A stretch of 64,000 nucleotides of DNA, taken from assembly GCF_018687715.1 (NCBI RefSeq), contig NC_056757.1, positions 23,881,001-23,945,000 of the forward strand. Direction: 5' to 3'. This DNA is from Carya illinoinensis (Eukaryota; Streptophyta; Magnoliopsida; Fagales; Juglandaceae). The first letter of the stretch is position 1, and each line of letters starts with the position of its first letter. Both the position numbers and the translations under genes were made by a program. Below, in pieces: positions 45,148-60,728 of this stretch. Under the pieces are notes generated by a model. The model saw nothing but the letters and a program-made list of their open reading frames with translations. It ran no database searches and was not told the origin of the DNA.

Positions 45148-46089
45148 AAGCTCAATAAATATAATTATATTTTTATTATATTCTTTTTTTATATATATTT
45201 TTAAAACATATTTGTTGGTTATATCTTTATTTCAATTGTGCCTATCGCTGTGGTCGTTGATTTTTTGCATTTTCACTTGTCTTTTGTGGGTCTACTTTTG
45301 GTATGTCCTGATCCCTTTTAATAAAAAAAAAAGTCTGGTCTTTATATTTTGTAATAATTATTGTGCTTATTCACATAATTGTTCACAATATCTTCTAGTA
45401 TATTTATCATACTATCTTCATTGATGCCCATTGTCTTCCTTTGCCATTCTTTTATTTTTTCTTCTCATTTTTTTCACACTTAACGCCCAAAGTGCCCCCA
45501 AACCAATTTTCGAATGCAGCTAAAACTGAGGCATTTGATCTGATACCATTAATACATAGAATTATCTATTATAATTTATAATTAGAATAAAAAATTCCAA
45601 ATTTCCTGTATATAAAAAAATAAATAGATCGTAATTAGAATAATATTGTAATTTAGAATTAGAAAAAAAAATTCGAATTTCTTATATCTTAGAAAAATAA
45701 ATAGATCATAATTGGCTAATATATTTTAAAAGAGATTTTTTTTTTGGAATTATACAGTAATTTCATCCATTTTAGAATTTAAATAGAATATTTAAATATT
45801 AATTTTTAATTAATCATCAATATTACTTTTTTATTAATATATTCATTATTATATAATCAATAACTATTAAAACATTTCCAATCATTCGTGAGACCCACCA
45901 CTTTATCAAATCTCAAAAAGTTAAAACTATCTCATCTTATCTCATTATCCAAACAATGTTGTCTGAAATTGAGGGTATTTTGGACTTTTTATTCTTTATA
46001 TGTGAAAAAAAGAGAACTTTAGGAATTAGCCATGTAAAAAAATTCTTCCAAATAAATCCAAATTGATAACTATTCATAAAATTCTTGGA
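45148..46089. other. AT-rich spacer with a local direct repeat
   Basis: No gene seen. A unit of about 70 bases with the phrase aaataaatagatc(g/a)taatt is repeated at about 45575-45640 and 45650-45715. Confidence 0.5.
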
Positions 46090-46099
46090 ATAAAATAAG

Positions 46100-46268
46100 A
46101 GTTTTGCTACATACAAGCACACTCGCGCACTAATCTGTGTACCAATACTGATTTATTCATACTTAAAATTTAAATCAACATTGTTTTCAATAAAATCTAT
46201 TTTTTGACCAATCACAACATATTGGTGCACAGATTAGTGCACAATTGTGCTTGCAACTATATTTTTCC
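46100..46268. repeat. MITE, 169 bp, with 10-bp target duplication
   Basis: Inverted ends: ACAAGCACACTCGCGCACTAA on the left is matched by the reverse complement of the right (GCAAGCACAATTGTGCACTAA), and the inner parts continue AATCTGTG(T/C)ACCAATA. ATAAAATAAG flanks both sides (46090-46099 and 46269-46278). A duplication of 9-10 bases points to Mutator-like transposition. A second copy is at 3247-3404. Confidence 0.82.
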
Positions 46269-46389
46269 ATAAAATAAGTTCAATCTGTATTTTTTTTTAT
46301 ATATATTTCCAATGTTTAAATGATTTATTCTTATTGATTTCTTAAGATATATAATTTTTGAAAGTTTAATCTTTGTTTTATTTTCCTAT

Positions 46390-46490
46390 GAATTGAATAC
46401 CGGACCGAACTAAACTTGGTACCGGACCAACCCACCGGTTCAGTCCGGTTTACCAATTCAGCGATTTCTTTTACACTTCTACTCCTAACG
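46390..46490. repeat. short ACCGG-rich repeat fragment
   Basis: The phrase accggacc recurs with ccaccggttcagtccggttt, then an end with acacttctactcc. It resembles the repeat type at 55058-55504. Boundaries are not clear. Confidence 0.35.
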
Positions 46491-46492
46491 AT

Positions 46493-48200
46493 ATGAGATC
46501 AGAACAAAAAGTAGACCAACAACCTTTAGAATCAATTGCAGAAAATCAATTACAAAGAACTACTAGAAAGCATCAGTCTGCCACCAAATTGTCTGATGGT
46601 GAGTATGTTTTACTTTTAGATGGAGGAGAGCTAGAATGTTATCAAGAGGTTGTGCAACATGATCAGGAAAAATGAGTGGTTAAGAGCCTTACAAGAAGAG
46701 ATCAAATCTCTGCATGAGAACCATGCCTATAAGTTGGTAGAACTACTAAACGCTAAAAGAGAACTGAATAATAAATGGGTTTTCAAAATGAAGATGGAGC
46801 CAAACAAATCACAACCAAGGTAAAAGGAACTTTTGATTGTAAAGGGGTTTAGTTAGAAGAAAGACATTGATTTTGAAGAAATGTTTTCACTCGTGATAAA
46901 AATGTCTTCTATCAATGTTGTTTGGGCTTGGCTGCCTGTATGAATTTAGAAATAAAACAGCTTGATGTAAAGACTGCTTTCCTCCATGGTGACTTGGAGG
47001 AGGGAATATATATGGAGCAACTATTGGGATTCACAATAAAGGGCAAAGAGCATTTTGGGTATCAACTGGAAAATAGTTTATATGGAGTCAAGTAGACATC
47101 TCGACAATGGTACAAGAAGTTTGATTCCTTTATGGGTGAGCATGGGTATGATAAAAACCACTTATGGTCAATATGTATTTATTAAAAAGTTATCTAAAGA
47201 TGACTTTGTTATTCTCTTGCCATATGTGGATGAAATATTGATAGTTGGTCATAATTATGAAAAAATTAATAAATTGAAAAGAGAGTTGAGCAAGTATTTT
47301 GCTAAGAAAGACTTAAGACCCCCAAAACAGACTCTTGGTATGAAGATCTCTCATGATAGAAAGAATGCAAGTTGTGGCTATCTCAAGAGACTTATATCAA
47401 GAATGTACGAAAAAGGTTCAAGATGGACAAGGTAAAACCAGTGAGTTCTCCACTTGCAGGTCATTTGAAGCCAAGTTCAAATCAGATTCCTACAAGTGAG
47501 AAAGATAAAGAAGAAATGCAAAATGTGCCTTATGCATTAACTATGGGTAGCTTTATGTATGCCATGATGTACATAAGACCTGATATCGCTCATGTTGTTG
47601 GAGTTATCAATCGATTCCTCCCCAATCCTGGAAAAGAACATTGAACAACTGTGAAATTGATTATCAGATATCTTAGAGGTACTTCCAGGGTGTGTTTGTT
47701 CTTTGGAACTAGTAAGCGTGTGCTTGATGGGTTTATGGATGCAAATATGGCTAGTGACATTGATTCCAAAAAGTCTACATCAGGGTATTTGATTACTTAT
47801 TCATGGGGAGCTGTGTCATGGCAATTCAAACTACATAAATGTGTTGCTTTGTCTATCGTAGAGGCTAAGTATATTGCCATAACTTAAGCTTGTAAAGAGT
47901 TGCTATGGATGAATAAGTTCTTAGAAGAACTAGGTAAAAAATAAGAGAAGTATATTCTCTATTGTGACAATCAAATTACTATCCATCTCAGTAAGAACTC
48001 AACCTGTCATTCAAGATCCAAGCATGTTGACATGAGATATCACTAGATCCATGATGCATTGGAGATGAAGTTATTACAAATTGAGAAAATTCATACTGAT
48101 GAAAATGAGTCATATATGATGAGAAAATTGCCACTTATGCAAAAACTCGAAGTATGTAGAGCAAAAGCAGGCTTGGTGGAGCCCCTCACATAGTCGGGAG
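46493..48200 (+). pseudogene. Copia RT and RNase H (3' half of the split element)
   Basis: It starts in the linker (RTTRKHQSATKLSDGEYVL) and continues NEWLRALQEEIKSL and ELNNKWVFKMKME with a frameshift near 46670. The RT core is badly broken; the catalytic box reads YVDEILIVG (about 47222-47245), with Glu for the second Asp. RNase H and its neighbourhood read RYLRGTSRVCLFFG, FMDANMASDIDSKKSTSGYL, SWGAVSWQFKLHKC and, after a stop, YCDNQITIHLSKNS and KHVDMRYH. There are at least six stops or frameshifts. It is followed by a purine tract (about 48193-48209). Confidence 0.8.
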
Positions 48201-48209
48201 GGGGATATT

Positions 48210-48640
48210 TGATATAGTGGGTGCCTCCACGTGAGCCAAACCACCTAAGCCACTATGATGGCACCTTTGTAATTTTTTTTTCTTTTTTTATGTATGAAGT
48301 GATAAGCTGTGTGTGCTAGTGAACCGTGGAAAAAAACCATAAGAAGAGCAAAAAGAGAGAAGAGAAAAAGATAGAAAAGAGGAGATGGCGTGCACCATGT
48401 ATGAGGATTTATCCTCACACTTCCACAAGAGATTTGAGAGAACATATGCGGTCCAATTATGAAGAAATTTCTATATGTTGTTCCTGATGGTGACAACTTC
48501 ATTTTGACTACTGTTGATCACTGAGATTCATCTTCATCCATTTTCTGCAAATACTCACTTGGTGAAATCATTCCCGTCACTCTTGTAGCAAGAAGAAGAG
48601 TAAAAAAATATTCCACTGCATTTTTGTGTTCACCCAATCG
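48210..48640 (+). repeat. 3' LTR of the split Copia
   Basis: It begins TGATATAGTGGGTGCC right after GGGAGGGGGATATT and aligns with 35024-35131 plus the reverse complement of 37474-38023. The last bases CACCCAATCG align with the 5' copy's CTCCTTATCA, so the final CA has changed to CG. Confidence 0.75.
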
Positions 48641-49490
48641 GTTGGTAGTCCTCTTTTTTTCTTACCCTTTTTTAATTTTTAAATGACATATTCCTTTTTT
48701 TAATTTGCTAATTTATTTTTATAACTTCTCAAATTTTCTTAGTGGTGTTTTATTTTTATTAGAAACCCATTTTTAAAAAAACGTCTTCAATGCTATTTTA
48801 TTTTTTGAGGTTTCTGGTCCAAAACTTAAGACAGTAAAATCAATTGTTACCGGATTTCATGTAGACTCTTGTAAAAATAAATAAATAAATAAAAATTACC
48901 GAATTGTGAAATATTTAATCTAAAAAAATGTCTCACAAAATATCATTTTATATTAAAACAGGCTGTTAGTTTATTTAATTGTTATCAGCTTATGAACGTG
49001 AGAAACAAACTATCTTTTCGGCCACCCTTACTTGTTTTGTCTAGTGCTGAAAAAGAGAATGGTCCTATATTACTGAATTAACAAGAGCATCAGGCCGTTT
49101 GAACTTTGAACTATTCTACAAAAGCGGATTACTGAACAAAAGCATCCAACTTGAAGATGGTTTCTTGCAGTTCTACTCTACAATATCGATCTCTTTTTTT
49201 ATCCTTTTTCCTCGGTTTTCCAGGGATTTTTTTTTTTTTTTCCCTCATTTCTTTTCTCTTTTCCCCTTAAAGATTAACCTTAGAATGTGCCCGTTTCTTA
49301 TGAAGAATAAAGATCCTATTGGATCCAAAAGACCTCAACATGATCTGTCTGGAGAAGATAATACAAACGTATACACAAATTATAAAGGGCCTAATGGCCA
49401 CGAGAGTTGATAGAGATTTTGACATATTTGAGATGATATGGTAAGCTTGGAAGAGCAAGAATTATCTTCAACATGTCGGAGTGTATATCC
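48641..49490. other. spacer downstream of GGAT, no gene seen
   Basis: AT-rich with T and A runs. An ORF at 49099-49410 is low-complexity Phe/Ser/Leu and has no family marks. The 3'UTR of GGAT should end somewhere between about 49300 and 49567. Confidence 0.5.
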
Positions 49491-49567
49491 TGGAAAGCTA
49501 GGAAAAGGATGAGGCTTGAGAAAAACATATGATGAAATGGCTTGTAGATTTGATGAAGCTTCATCCT

Positions 49568-53889
<4,322 letters not shown>

Positions 53890-53947
53890 GATGAAGCAGC
53901 AGCCTTCTTACAAATCTCACCCCAACACAAAAGTGGTGAAACAGTAC

Positions 53948-54559
53948 CTGTAAACTCAGTTTCTTAGATGGAAACTTCAATGGAATCATGAGCTAGTAAC
54001 AAGCCAACCTAAAAATGTCCAGGAGAAAAACTAACACTAACACTATGAATTCAATAGGATGAACTCTTAGATTAAGGTTCGAATTAAATCACCACTTCTT
54101 TCAAAAGCGATGAGAAGAAGTAAACGTACTCCTTTAATTATATCTAAAATATGCCACCCCAAACATGAAATCCCAAGGATGAGTAACAAGGGAGAATAGA
54201 AAATTAACAGAACGGATGTTTAAGAACGATATAAACTGAACCAGTATAAGCTATCCATGACTAAAGAGACAAGAAGGAGAATGACTACTGATCAACACTC
54301 CTCATCAAAGAAAATCATAGTTAATGAAGAAGGATCCATCCACAAATCCCTTTTTTAAACCAAACAGAAATGCGCGGGTTCTCTAATCGTTACAGAAGAA
54401 AAAAACTAAAAAAATAAAATAAATAAATAAAAATGAAAACTTGAGTACCCAATTAACAGACACTAATCTCCCAAACAAAACCTTTTAGCACAAATGATGA
54501 AGTAAAACTCGTATTCGAGGTGGTTTTAATATGGGGATCATTATAGTCGAAGGAGGTAC
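53948..54559 (-). other. 5'UTR intron of the GGAT gene
   Basis: A GTACCT donor after CACAG at 54560 and a TTTACAG acceptor before 53947 define a 612-base intron in the leader. The second leader exon runs from 53947 to the ATG at 53889. Such leader introns often raise expression in plants. Confidence 0.65.
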
Positions 54560-54660
54560 CTGTGAACTAGGCTTTGAGTTTTCCGTACGAGAGGCGGGCT
54601 AGCTCGTAGACTCACTGCATGTGCTGTTCTTAAGGAACACAGAGAGAGATACGCACGCAC
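54560..54660 (-). other. 5'UTR exon 1 of GGAT and promoter region start
   Basis: The non-coding first exon ends CTAGTTCACAG at 54560. The transcription start is probably near 54640-54670, judging from the CTCTCTCTGTG-type leader on the minus strand. No convincing TATA box was fixed upstream. Confidence 0.45.
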
Positions 54661-54669
54661 AAGTTTGGA

Positions 54670-55057
54670 ATGCTACTGTGTTCCACAAAAATCCTGAACC
54701 CTTTTTTTTGGTCATATGAGAAGGGATATGATATCATGTGGCACAAGGTGAACGCAGTGGAAGATGGATTTGTTGGAATGCCTATACATGGAATATCAAG
54801 CCGAAAGGGATAAAGCTCATGCAACAGGTGTGGCCTAGCTTCGAACTTAAGTTCCTGGTGGATAATGAAGCTGGTTTGTCACACTGTCTCTCTTTCAAGT
54901 TTGTTGGCTATAGCCATTCAATTTTTCTTCCCCCTCTTGGTCGCAGTTAAATGGTCGTATTTCAGCTATATTTGTCAGGTTTCGCATTTTTCAAATATGA
55001 GTTCCAAGTTTTGAAACCAGAATTGAACTGGTCAGAGTCTCCAACTAAAATAAAATT
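54670..55057. other. upstream region of GGAT
   Basis: Likely promoter of GGAT on the minus strand; it includes a GATATC/GATATG cluster at about 54728-54735. The plus-strand ORF at 54738-54950 shows no family marks. Confidence 0.35.
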
Positions 55058-55504
55058 GGGTGTAAATCGGTTGGCTCGGTCCATGGGTGATTAGTCCATC
55101 ATTTTCCTCAGACCGGTAGCTATCAGTCCAGCCCAATTATTATTATTTCAAATAAATTAATTAAGAAAATTATTTAAATTACTAAATTAAAATTAAGTGA
55201 ATTATTAATATAGATTATGTAACTAAAAAAAATATTTTATATAGTCAATGATAATAAATTAGATGAAAATGACATCATTAACTTATACAATTACTATATA
55301 AAAATAATATATTAAATTATTAAAAATATTTTAAAAAAATATATAGGAGTTCGGTCCAATCCGATTCAAAATTTATAGACTTCGAGACTGGATTGAATGG
55401 TCTCGGTTCACAATTTATTAGACCGAGACTGATCGGTCTAAAGTTTGGTCCAGTCTGGTTGATTTTTTCAGTCCGGACCAACCAGCTTAGAGCTTACACC
55501 CTTA
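55058..55504. repeat. non-autonomous element rich in CGGTCC/GGACCG words
   Basis: It starts GGGTGTAAATCGGTTGG and ends CCAACCAGCTTAGAGCTTACACCC, so the outer GGGTGTAA and TTACACCC are inverted, and so are GGTTGG and CCAACC. The interior has repeated (A/T)CGGTC words and an AT-rich middle. It has no coding capacity. Confidence 0.5.
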
Positions 55505-55899
55505 AACTAAATTTTGGCTTTTGGGCCTTTTTCTTTTTTTTTTTTTAAATATGTAAAGAGATGGTAGTCACCCTCATAGTGACCCCATCTTAAGTTTATT
55601 AAAGAAGACATCACTTGAGGTAGAGGAATATTATGATAACATCAATACACTTGGGGGCTTACAAATAGACGCTATAAACTAACCTAAAATCAAGTGTCAA
55701 AATCAAGCCAACAAGATCAAGAAAACCAACCTAAATAAAACCAAACTAACAAGCCTATGTGATTTATTATCGCATAACAGCCACTTATTGCAATAAAAAA
55801 TAAATAATGAAACTAAGACCGTCGTAAATTAGGTAAATACAATTTATCAGTTCTTAACAAACCTCAAAGAAATTTTGGAACCTGTACATTAGATCACCA
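55505..55899. other. spacer, no gene seen
   Basis: Low-complexity A-rich sequence with short open frames only. Confidence 0.4.
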
Positions 55900-56390
55900 C
55901 GCTCTCGTTAAACCTTCGCACCCATCTTCACCAAAAAATCACCCGGCATGTTTCCTTCACGAAGGATGTGATGAATGGAGAAATTTCTATTGTCAAAAGG
56001 ATTAATCACTTCCTCTCAAAAATCTTCCAAGTACCATGTTCCACATCTTCGACAAACAATCCAGTTAACACAAACCAAAGAATCAGACTCAATATCAACT
56101 ATTAAATCCCAAGTCTCGGCAGTAAACCTATAGAGAAAGTTTTTAACTCAACAAAGTTATTGGAACCCTCACCCAAGAAGGACGAAAAAGCCCACAATAA
56201 TTTCCCTTGAGCATTCCGAATAACAACACCAGCTCCACTTCTACCAGGATTTTCCCGACTGCACCCATCAACATTAGGCTTAACTCTATCTTGTCTCAAC
56301 TTCTCCCAATAAACAAGCTGACATCTTGGCACTGCAGTAGGAAGAACCTGTAAACCCAGCTCTTTCAGCCTACTCACATCGGCAGCTTTT
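55900..56390 (-). pseudogene. RNase H (RVT_3) fragment of a LINE
   Basis: The minus strand reads KPNVDGCSRENPGRSGAGVV, then IRNAQGKLLWAFSSFLGEG and NNFVELKTFSIGL, the start of a plant LINE RNase H domain (DG.S..NPG.AG.G.V.R). Below 56102, after stops, it still reads NPFDNRNFSIHHILREGN and PGDFLVKMG. The catalytic Asp of VDG and the Glu of the VELK motif are present, but two stops break the chain. It is a different LINE subfamily from the two full-length ones, judged by the NPGRSGAG loop. Confidence 0.7.
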
Positions 56391-56454
56391 GGCTTATTTG
56401 ATACATGATACTTATGATAATATTATTAATTCATTATGGAATCACCCTAGAGAC

Positions 56455-56655
56455 AAAAGTTTAGATAGTGAGATAAAAATTTTTAGTTTTAGATGAAAGT
56501 TTAAAATATTATTTTTTAATATTATTATTGTCATGGGATTTGAAAAAGTTGAATTAAGATTTGAAAAAATTAAATTGTTTATTATATTTTGTGTGAGAAT
56601 TTGAAAAAATTGTAATAATGAGATAAAAATTTTGTTTTCTTATCAAACTTGCTAA
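56455..56655. repeat. MITE, relative of 14331-14543
   Basis: Interior phrases gggatttgaaaaagttgaa, ttgtttattatattttgtgt and ttgtaataatgagat are shared with the MITE at 14.3 kb. The ends TTTAGATAGTGAG and CTTATCAAACTTG are weakly inverted. Confidence 0.6.
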
Positions 56656-56766
56656 ATCTTGAAGAGTCTAAGATTGAAAATAAAAGAGATGACTAGGGTG
56701 AACAAAAAACCCGGTAGACTAAATTAGGCAAGCAAATCTACATTTTTTTTTTCTTGAAAAATTTAT

Positions 56767-57339
56767 TGTAACGGTCCAGTCTAATAATTCTAAAGTCAAG
56801 ATATTAATAATTTTTATTAGGTCTAAATTATATTTAATGGGCTATATTGGATAACCCCATGAACGATAAATTATTGAAGTTGATTAGAAATTTTAATTAA
56901 GTTCAATAACTAGGTTAAATCTCATTTATTATTTATTAAATGAGTTAGATTCATTTTAGAATTTAAAAATCGGTTATTAGAAATTTATTTCAATTTAAAA
57001 TCATCACTGATTGAAATCTTCTATGCAGTCTCAGTCACTGTCAATCTTATATTGAATGAACTACCAAATTATGTTTTTAAATTCAAACTCTTTTCTTAAA
57101 TGATCACAATTGAGTGTTCGGTAGATTAGAGTCACTACCTGTATTAACTAAGTCCAACTCAAACTGGTTGTCACCCTTCCTTGAATATCTCCATAAATAT
57201 CTCTCTTCCGTGTGTTATTTGAAAAAATCATAAACCTCACAATCTAGCACCGTAATCGATTTTGTGTCAGAAATGTTATGAAGCAATACTACAAGGTATG
57301 TAATTTGATTATAAATTAGAATTAACATACGTTAGATAG

Positions 57340-57372
<33 letters not shown>

Positions 57373-58270
57373 CCAGTTTTTTGAAAGCCAGTATTTACGT
57401 ATCACGCATGTTATAATATTTGCAAGCTCATCATCCATCATGTTTCATTCTGTATATTATAGTTATGTATGTATTATGCATCTCATATATCTCATGTTGC
57501 ATAAGACACGTAAGCTTTCATAAGATAAAGTGTAAGATAGGCTCATAACAATTAATAAGATGGTCATTCAAATGTATGGTACCAATGTAGTTTCAATGTG
57601 GGCGTACAAGCCATAGACTCAAGCATATTCCATCGTAGTACACCAGAATACTGCACAGTCTGCTTCCTTTGCTGCAGCAGGAGAAGTTAGTGCACAATTT
57701 TGCATACATAGTTAAGTGTGTTGGCTAACTAAATAAGTCAATTCAGTCAAATAAATCATATCAGTTAGTTAATTCAAATAAATCAGTCATATGCATTGTA
57801 TAAGTATCAGCATGATCAGACATGATTTTAAGTTCTCAATATTAAATATTTTATAAAAAACCTAATGTTAAATATATTTACGTTATAATGAGTTTCTTAT
57901 TGAGCTATCGACTCATTTTAATTCTTTTATGTTTTAAACCACCCAGGTCAGGATAATTATGATGATAGAGATGCAAGACAAGACTTAGTCCATGAAGGCA
58001 TGATAGTGACCTAGATTATGTACAGAGATTTTAAAGTATGATTTTTATGACACCGATTTTGAGAAATTTTAATAAAAGCTTCTACGCATTCTCATTTAAG
58101 ATTTCAGTATTTTAATACAAAACGAATCTATTTATTATAAAGAATCTTTATACTTTTCATTTCTTTAAAAAGAAAATATTTTTAAATCAAATTCAGTAGT
58201 AACACTCTATGTCTCAAAAATTTTTAAAAATGACTTTATAATTTAACCGTGGAGAGCGGAGGGTGTTACA
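56767..58270 (+). repeat. solo-LTR-like element, TGTAACGG...GTGTTACA
   Basis: About 1.5 kb with TGTAACGGTCCAG at the left and GGAGGGTGTTACA at the right, inverted ends of LTR type. A TA microsatellite lies inside (57341-57370). No protein of a retroelement is encoded. No target duplication was recognised. It resembles the ends of 29690-34870. Confidence 0.5.
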
Positions 58271-59412
58271 CTTTTGGATGAGATGCTTCTTGCTCTTGTT
58301 TTGGATGCGATATTACCGAAGGAGATACCTGGTAATTTATGAAAGAGATTGTTCAAACGTCGTGTATTCTTTTTGTAAAAAAATAGTATATATTATTAAA
58401 AAAAAATTTCATACAGGTTTTATATTTATTTATTTTTAAATAAGTGCACAAAACTTTTAAACTTTATAATTATAGATATTATTTCTCGTCTATGAAATTA
58501 ATTTGACAATTAACCCATCCATTGGCCATTGGAAATCCAGAGTTAAGAAATTCCGGGATAACCCACAGATGCAATGCGAGGGCTTCATCCCCTATTATAT
58601 GGACTTCGACCTGCAGCACCTGGGCGGTTGCTTCTATCACTATTCACTAGGGGAGTATCAACAATAACTTTGAAGGTTTTTTAATTTTTTGGATAAGGAT
58701 GGGGCATGAAGAGAATGATTTGAATGAAATACAAGCAATGGTAAATCCACTTCCGACAAACTTTCGTACAAGCTTCAATGTGACAAAGATAAACATGCAA
58801 CAATTCTCAAATCATAACAATTGTCTAACCTTGATCTCTGTCGAGTCATTTTTCTTAGATGCTTCTTTTTTCTAATCAGAATACACAAGCATAGAGGGCT
58901 TCCTGCAATATAGTTGTAATATTTGCTTCAATTCTTTTGAAAAACAGTGAGTAAATAGAGAACTTACATTTTAAAAAAAAATTAATTTTTTAATAATAGA
59001 TTTCTTTTTTTCTAAAATGATTATGCGGTACTTACACACCCATAATTATATTTTTTAATAATGGATTTCTTTTTATCTAAAATGATTATGCGGTACTTAC
59101 ACACCCATAATTATATGCAACATTGCTTGCTTACGTAGAAACTAACTACCTCACTACAAATCCTCTCTATCAAGAACACATATTGCAAAAGAACTCTAAT
59201 AGCTACTATCTAAGACCAAATCAAGGGGTTAGGCTGGTTAGCACATGCTTTGATATTGCACCATGTAGCACAACTAGAAAAATAACTTTATAATACCAAT
59301 AAGTGCAATTCTAGATTTAGCACCCAACCTTTCACAAAGACTGCAAAGGCTTTCGACCTTCGCAATATTGATATTCGAGATTTTTAAAATCTCAACAAAA
59401 TACTATTATCCA
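58271..59412. other. spacer with a 65-bp tandem duplication
   Basis: No gene is recognised. The unit with the phrase ctaaaatgattatgcggtacttacacaccc is present twice, at about 58986-59050 and 59051-59115, 65 bases apart and nearly identical. Confidence 0.6.
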
Positions 59413-60728
59413 TGACCGGTGCAAAACTGTAAGTGCACAGTATCGTAGTTTTATAGTAAAGTAATAAGAAGAGTATCGTCCTTAGGGATTAGTACCTTAC
59501 GTTTGCCAAATACCAAAATTATACTAAACTTGATTTTATCTAGAGGAATCACTAAGATTTTTGTAGTTGCAATCTAAACTAGATCAACTCAAAGAAAAAC
59601 GTGCAAAGGAAATAACACTGACATTCGAAGATCAAATTAATGGGAAGAAAATTTCTAGGAAATTGATTTCACCTACTTCTTCACTATGCTTTTCTCATCC
59701 AGCTAATTTAATTTAAATCTCTTTTGTCTATTAGCAAATCTCTAATTCATCCAAAAACCTCTTTCGATAGTCAATTGGAATTGACTCTTGGTTATCAATT
59801 CACACAAGAATATGCAAATTCAATAATCAAGAACGCAATAAGACCAATGATTTAATTACTACATAGGTTCATACAAGTCTTTCGATCTCTATACTTACCT
59901 ATGCTGAAATATCCAAGATCTACCCTATGATTCCCTCTTTCGATAGCAAATCACAAGATTACTTATCATCTAATCAATGGCCAGTTAATTAGAATCAATA
60001 AATTCAGAATAAATCAGATAAACAAAGAGAGAATTGCATTAAATTAGCATAGACAATCAAGCATAGTTCGGAAATAGGTTACATCGTTTTCCTAGAATGA
60101 AGAAAATTTAGCTCATGCTAGAAATGGAATTCAACATAAACGAATTCACCATAATTGTTCTGAGAAGATGGGAAGAAAATAAACACTGAAAAATCCTCCT
60201 TGCAGCCTCAACTCGTCGTCAAAAGCTCAAGGGAACGATTCAACGCTTTTCTCTCGTCCGTGCTCGTGTATGATTCCAACGTACGTGCAATAATTGGAAT
60301 TTCGTCTCCAAAAACAGATGAATTGAATCCCTCTAAATGTGTTTTTCTCTCCCAAGAAGTGTTCTCCAGTCAAAACTCGCGGCTCTAGAGTGAAAAATTG
60401 CTTTTATATGGTCTCACGGCGGAAAACCTAAAATCTGTCAAAATACGATGTTCGCTCGAGCAGGGTGTCGAGCGCGCGTCGAGCGTTCGACTCTGCCTGA
60501 TTTCGCTCGAGCGTCCTATCGATCGCACATCGAGCGTTTGACTCTGCCTGATTTCGCTCGAGCGGCCAATGTCTCCGCTCGAGCGATCGTTGTTTTTCAG
60601 CAATCCGCTCGAGCTCCCTGTCGAGCGGCAGTCGAGCATTTGAATCTGCCTGAATTCGCTCGAGCGGCCAAAAGCCTCCGCTCGAGCGAACTTGTAAAAT
60701 CTGCAATATAAAATTTTGCAAGTCATCA
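59413..60728 (-). repeat. 3' LTR of an Athila-type Gypsy element
   Basis: Read on the minus strand, the LTR starts TGATGACTTGCAAAAT right after a purine tract (AAGTTTGGGGGTATT, about 60729-60743) and ends GCACCGGTCA at 59413. Length is 1316 bases. A five-unit 51-bp repeat lies near its beginning. Only one LTR is inside the window; the rest of the element runs off the right edge. Confidence 0.75.
60453..60707. repeat. 51-bp tandem repeat, five units, with CGCTCGAGCG palindromes
   Basis: Units start at 60453, 60504, 60555, 60606 and 60657, exactly 51 bases apart, and each opens CGCTCGAGC. Units 1, 2 and 4 share the end GAGC(G/A)TT(C/T)GA.TCTGCCTGA(T/A)TT. Units 3 and 5 share GCC(A)..T/CTCCGCTCGAGCGA. 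So two unit types are mixed. CG content is far above the surroundings. Confidence 0.9.

Larger units (their letters stand above)
35024..48640 (+). mobile_element. Copia retrotransposon, split and partly inverted, with nested LINE
   Basis: Four pieces make one element. 35024-35131 (plus) is the first part of an LTR starting TGATGTGGTGGGTCC. 37474-38023 (minus) is the rest of that LTR. 35336-37473 (minus) is the primer site, gag region and integrase up to the linker before RT. 46493-48640 (plus) is the linker, RT, RNase H, purine tract and the 3' LTR starting TGATATAGTGGGTGCC. The two halves do not overlap in content and share one LTR family. Flanks are GTAGG (35019-35023) and GTTGG (48641-48645), 4 of 5 matching. 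The simplest reading is one element in which 35132-38023 was inverted and 38024-46490 was inserted. Confidence 0.6.

Noticed and set aside
54738..54950. 70-aa plus-strand ORF upstream of GGAT
   Set aside because: No domain or splice context; it lies in the probable GGAT promoter.
60453..60707. Regularly spaced repeats that could be taken for a CRISPR array
   Set aside because: The units are direct tandem copies without unique spacers, sit in an LTR of a plant retrotransposon and have no cas genes near.
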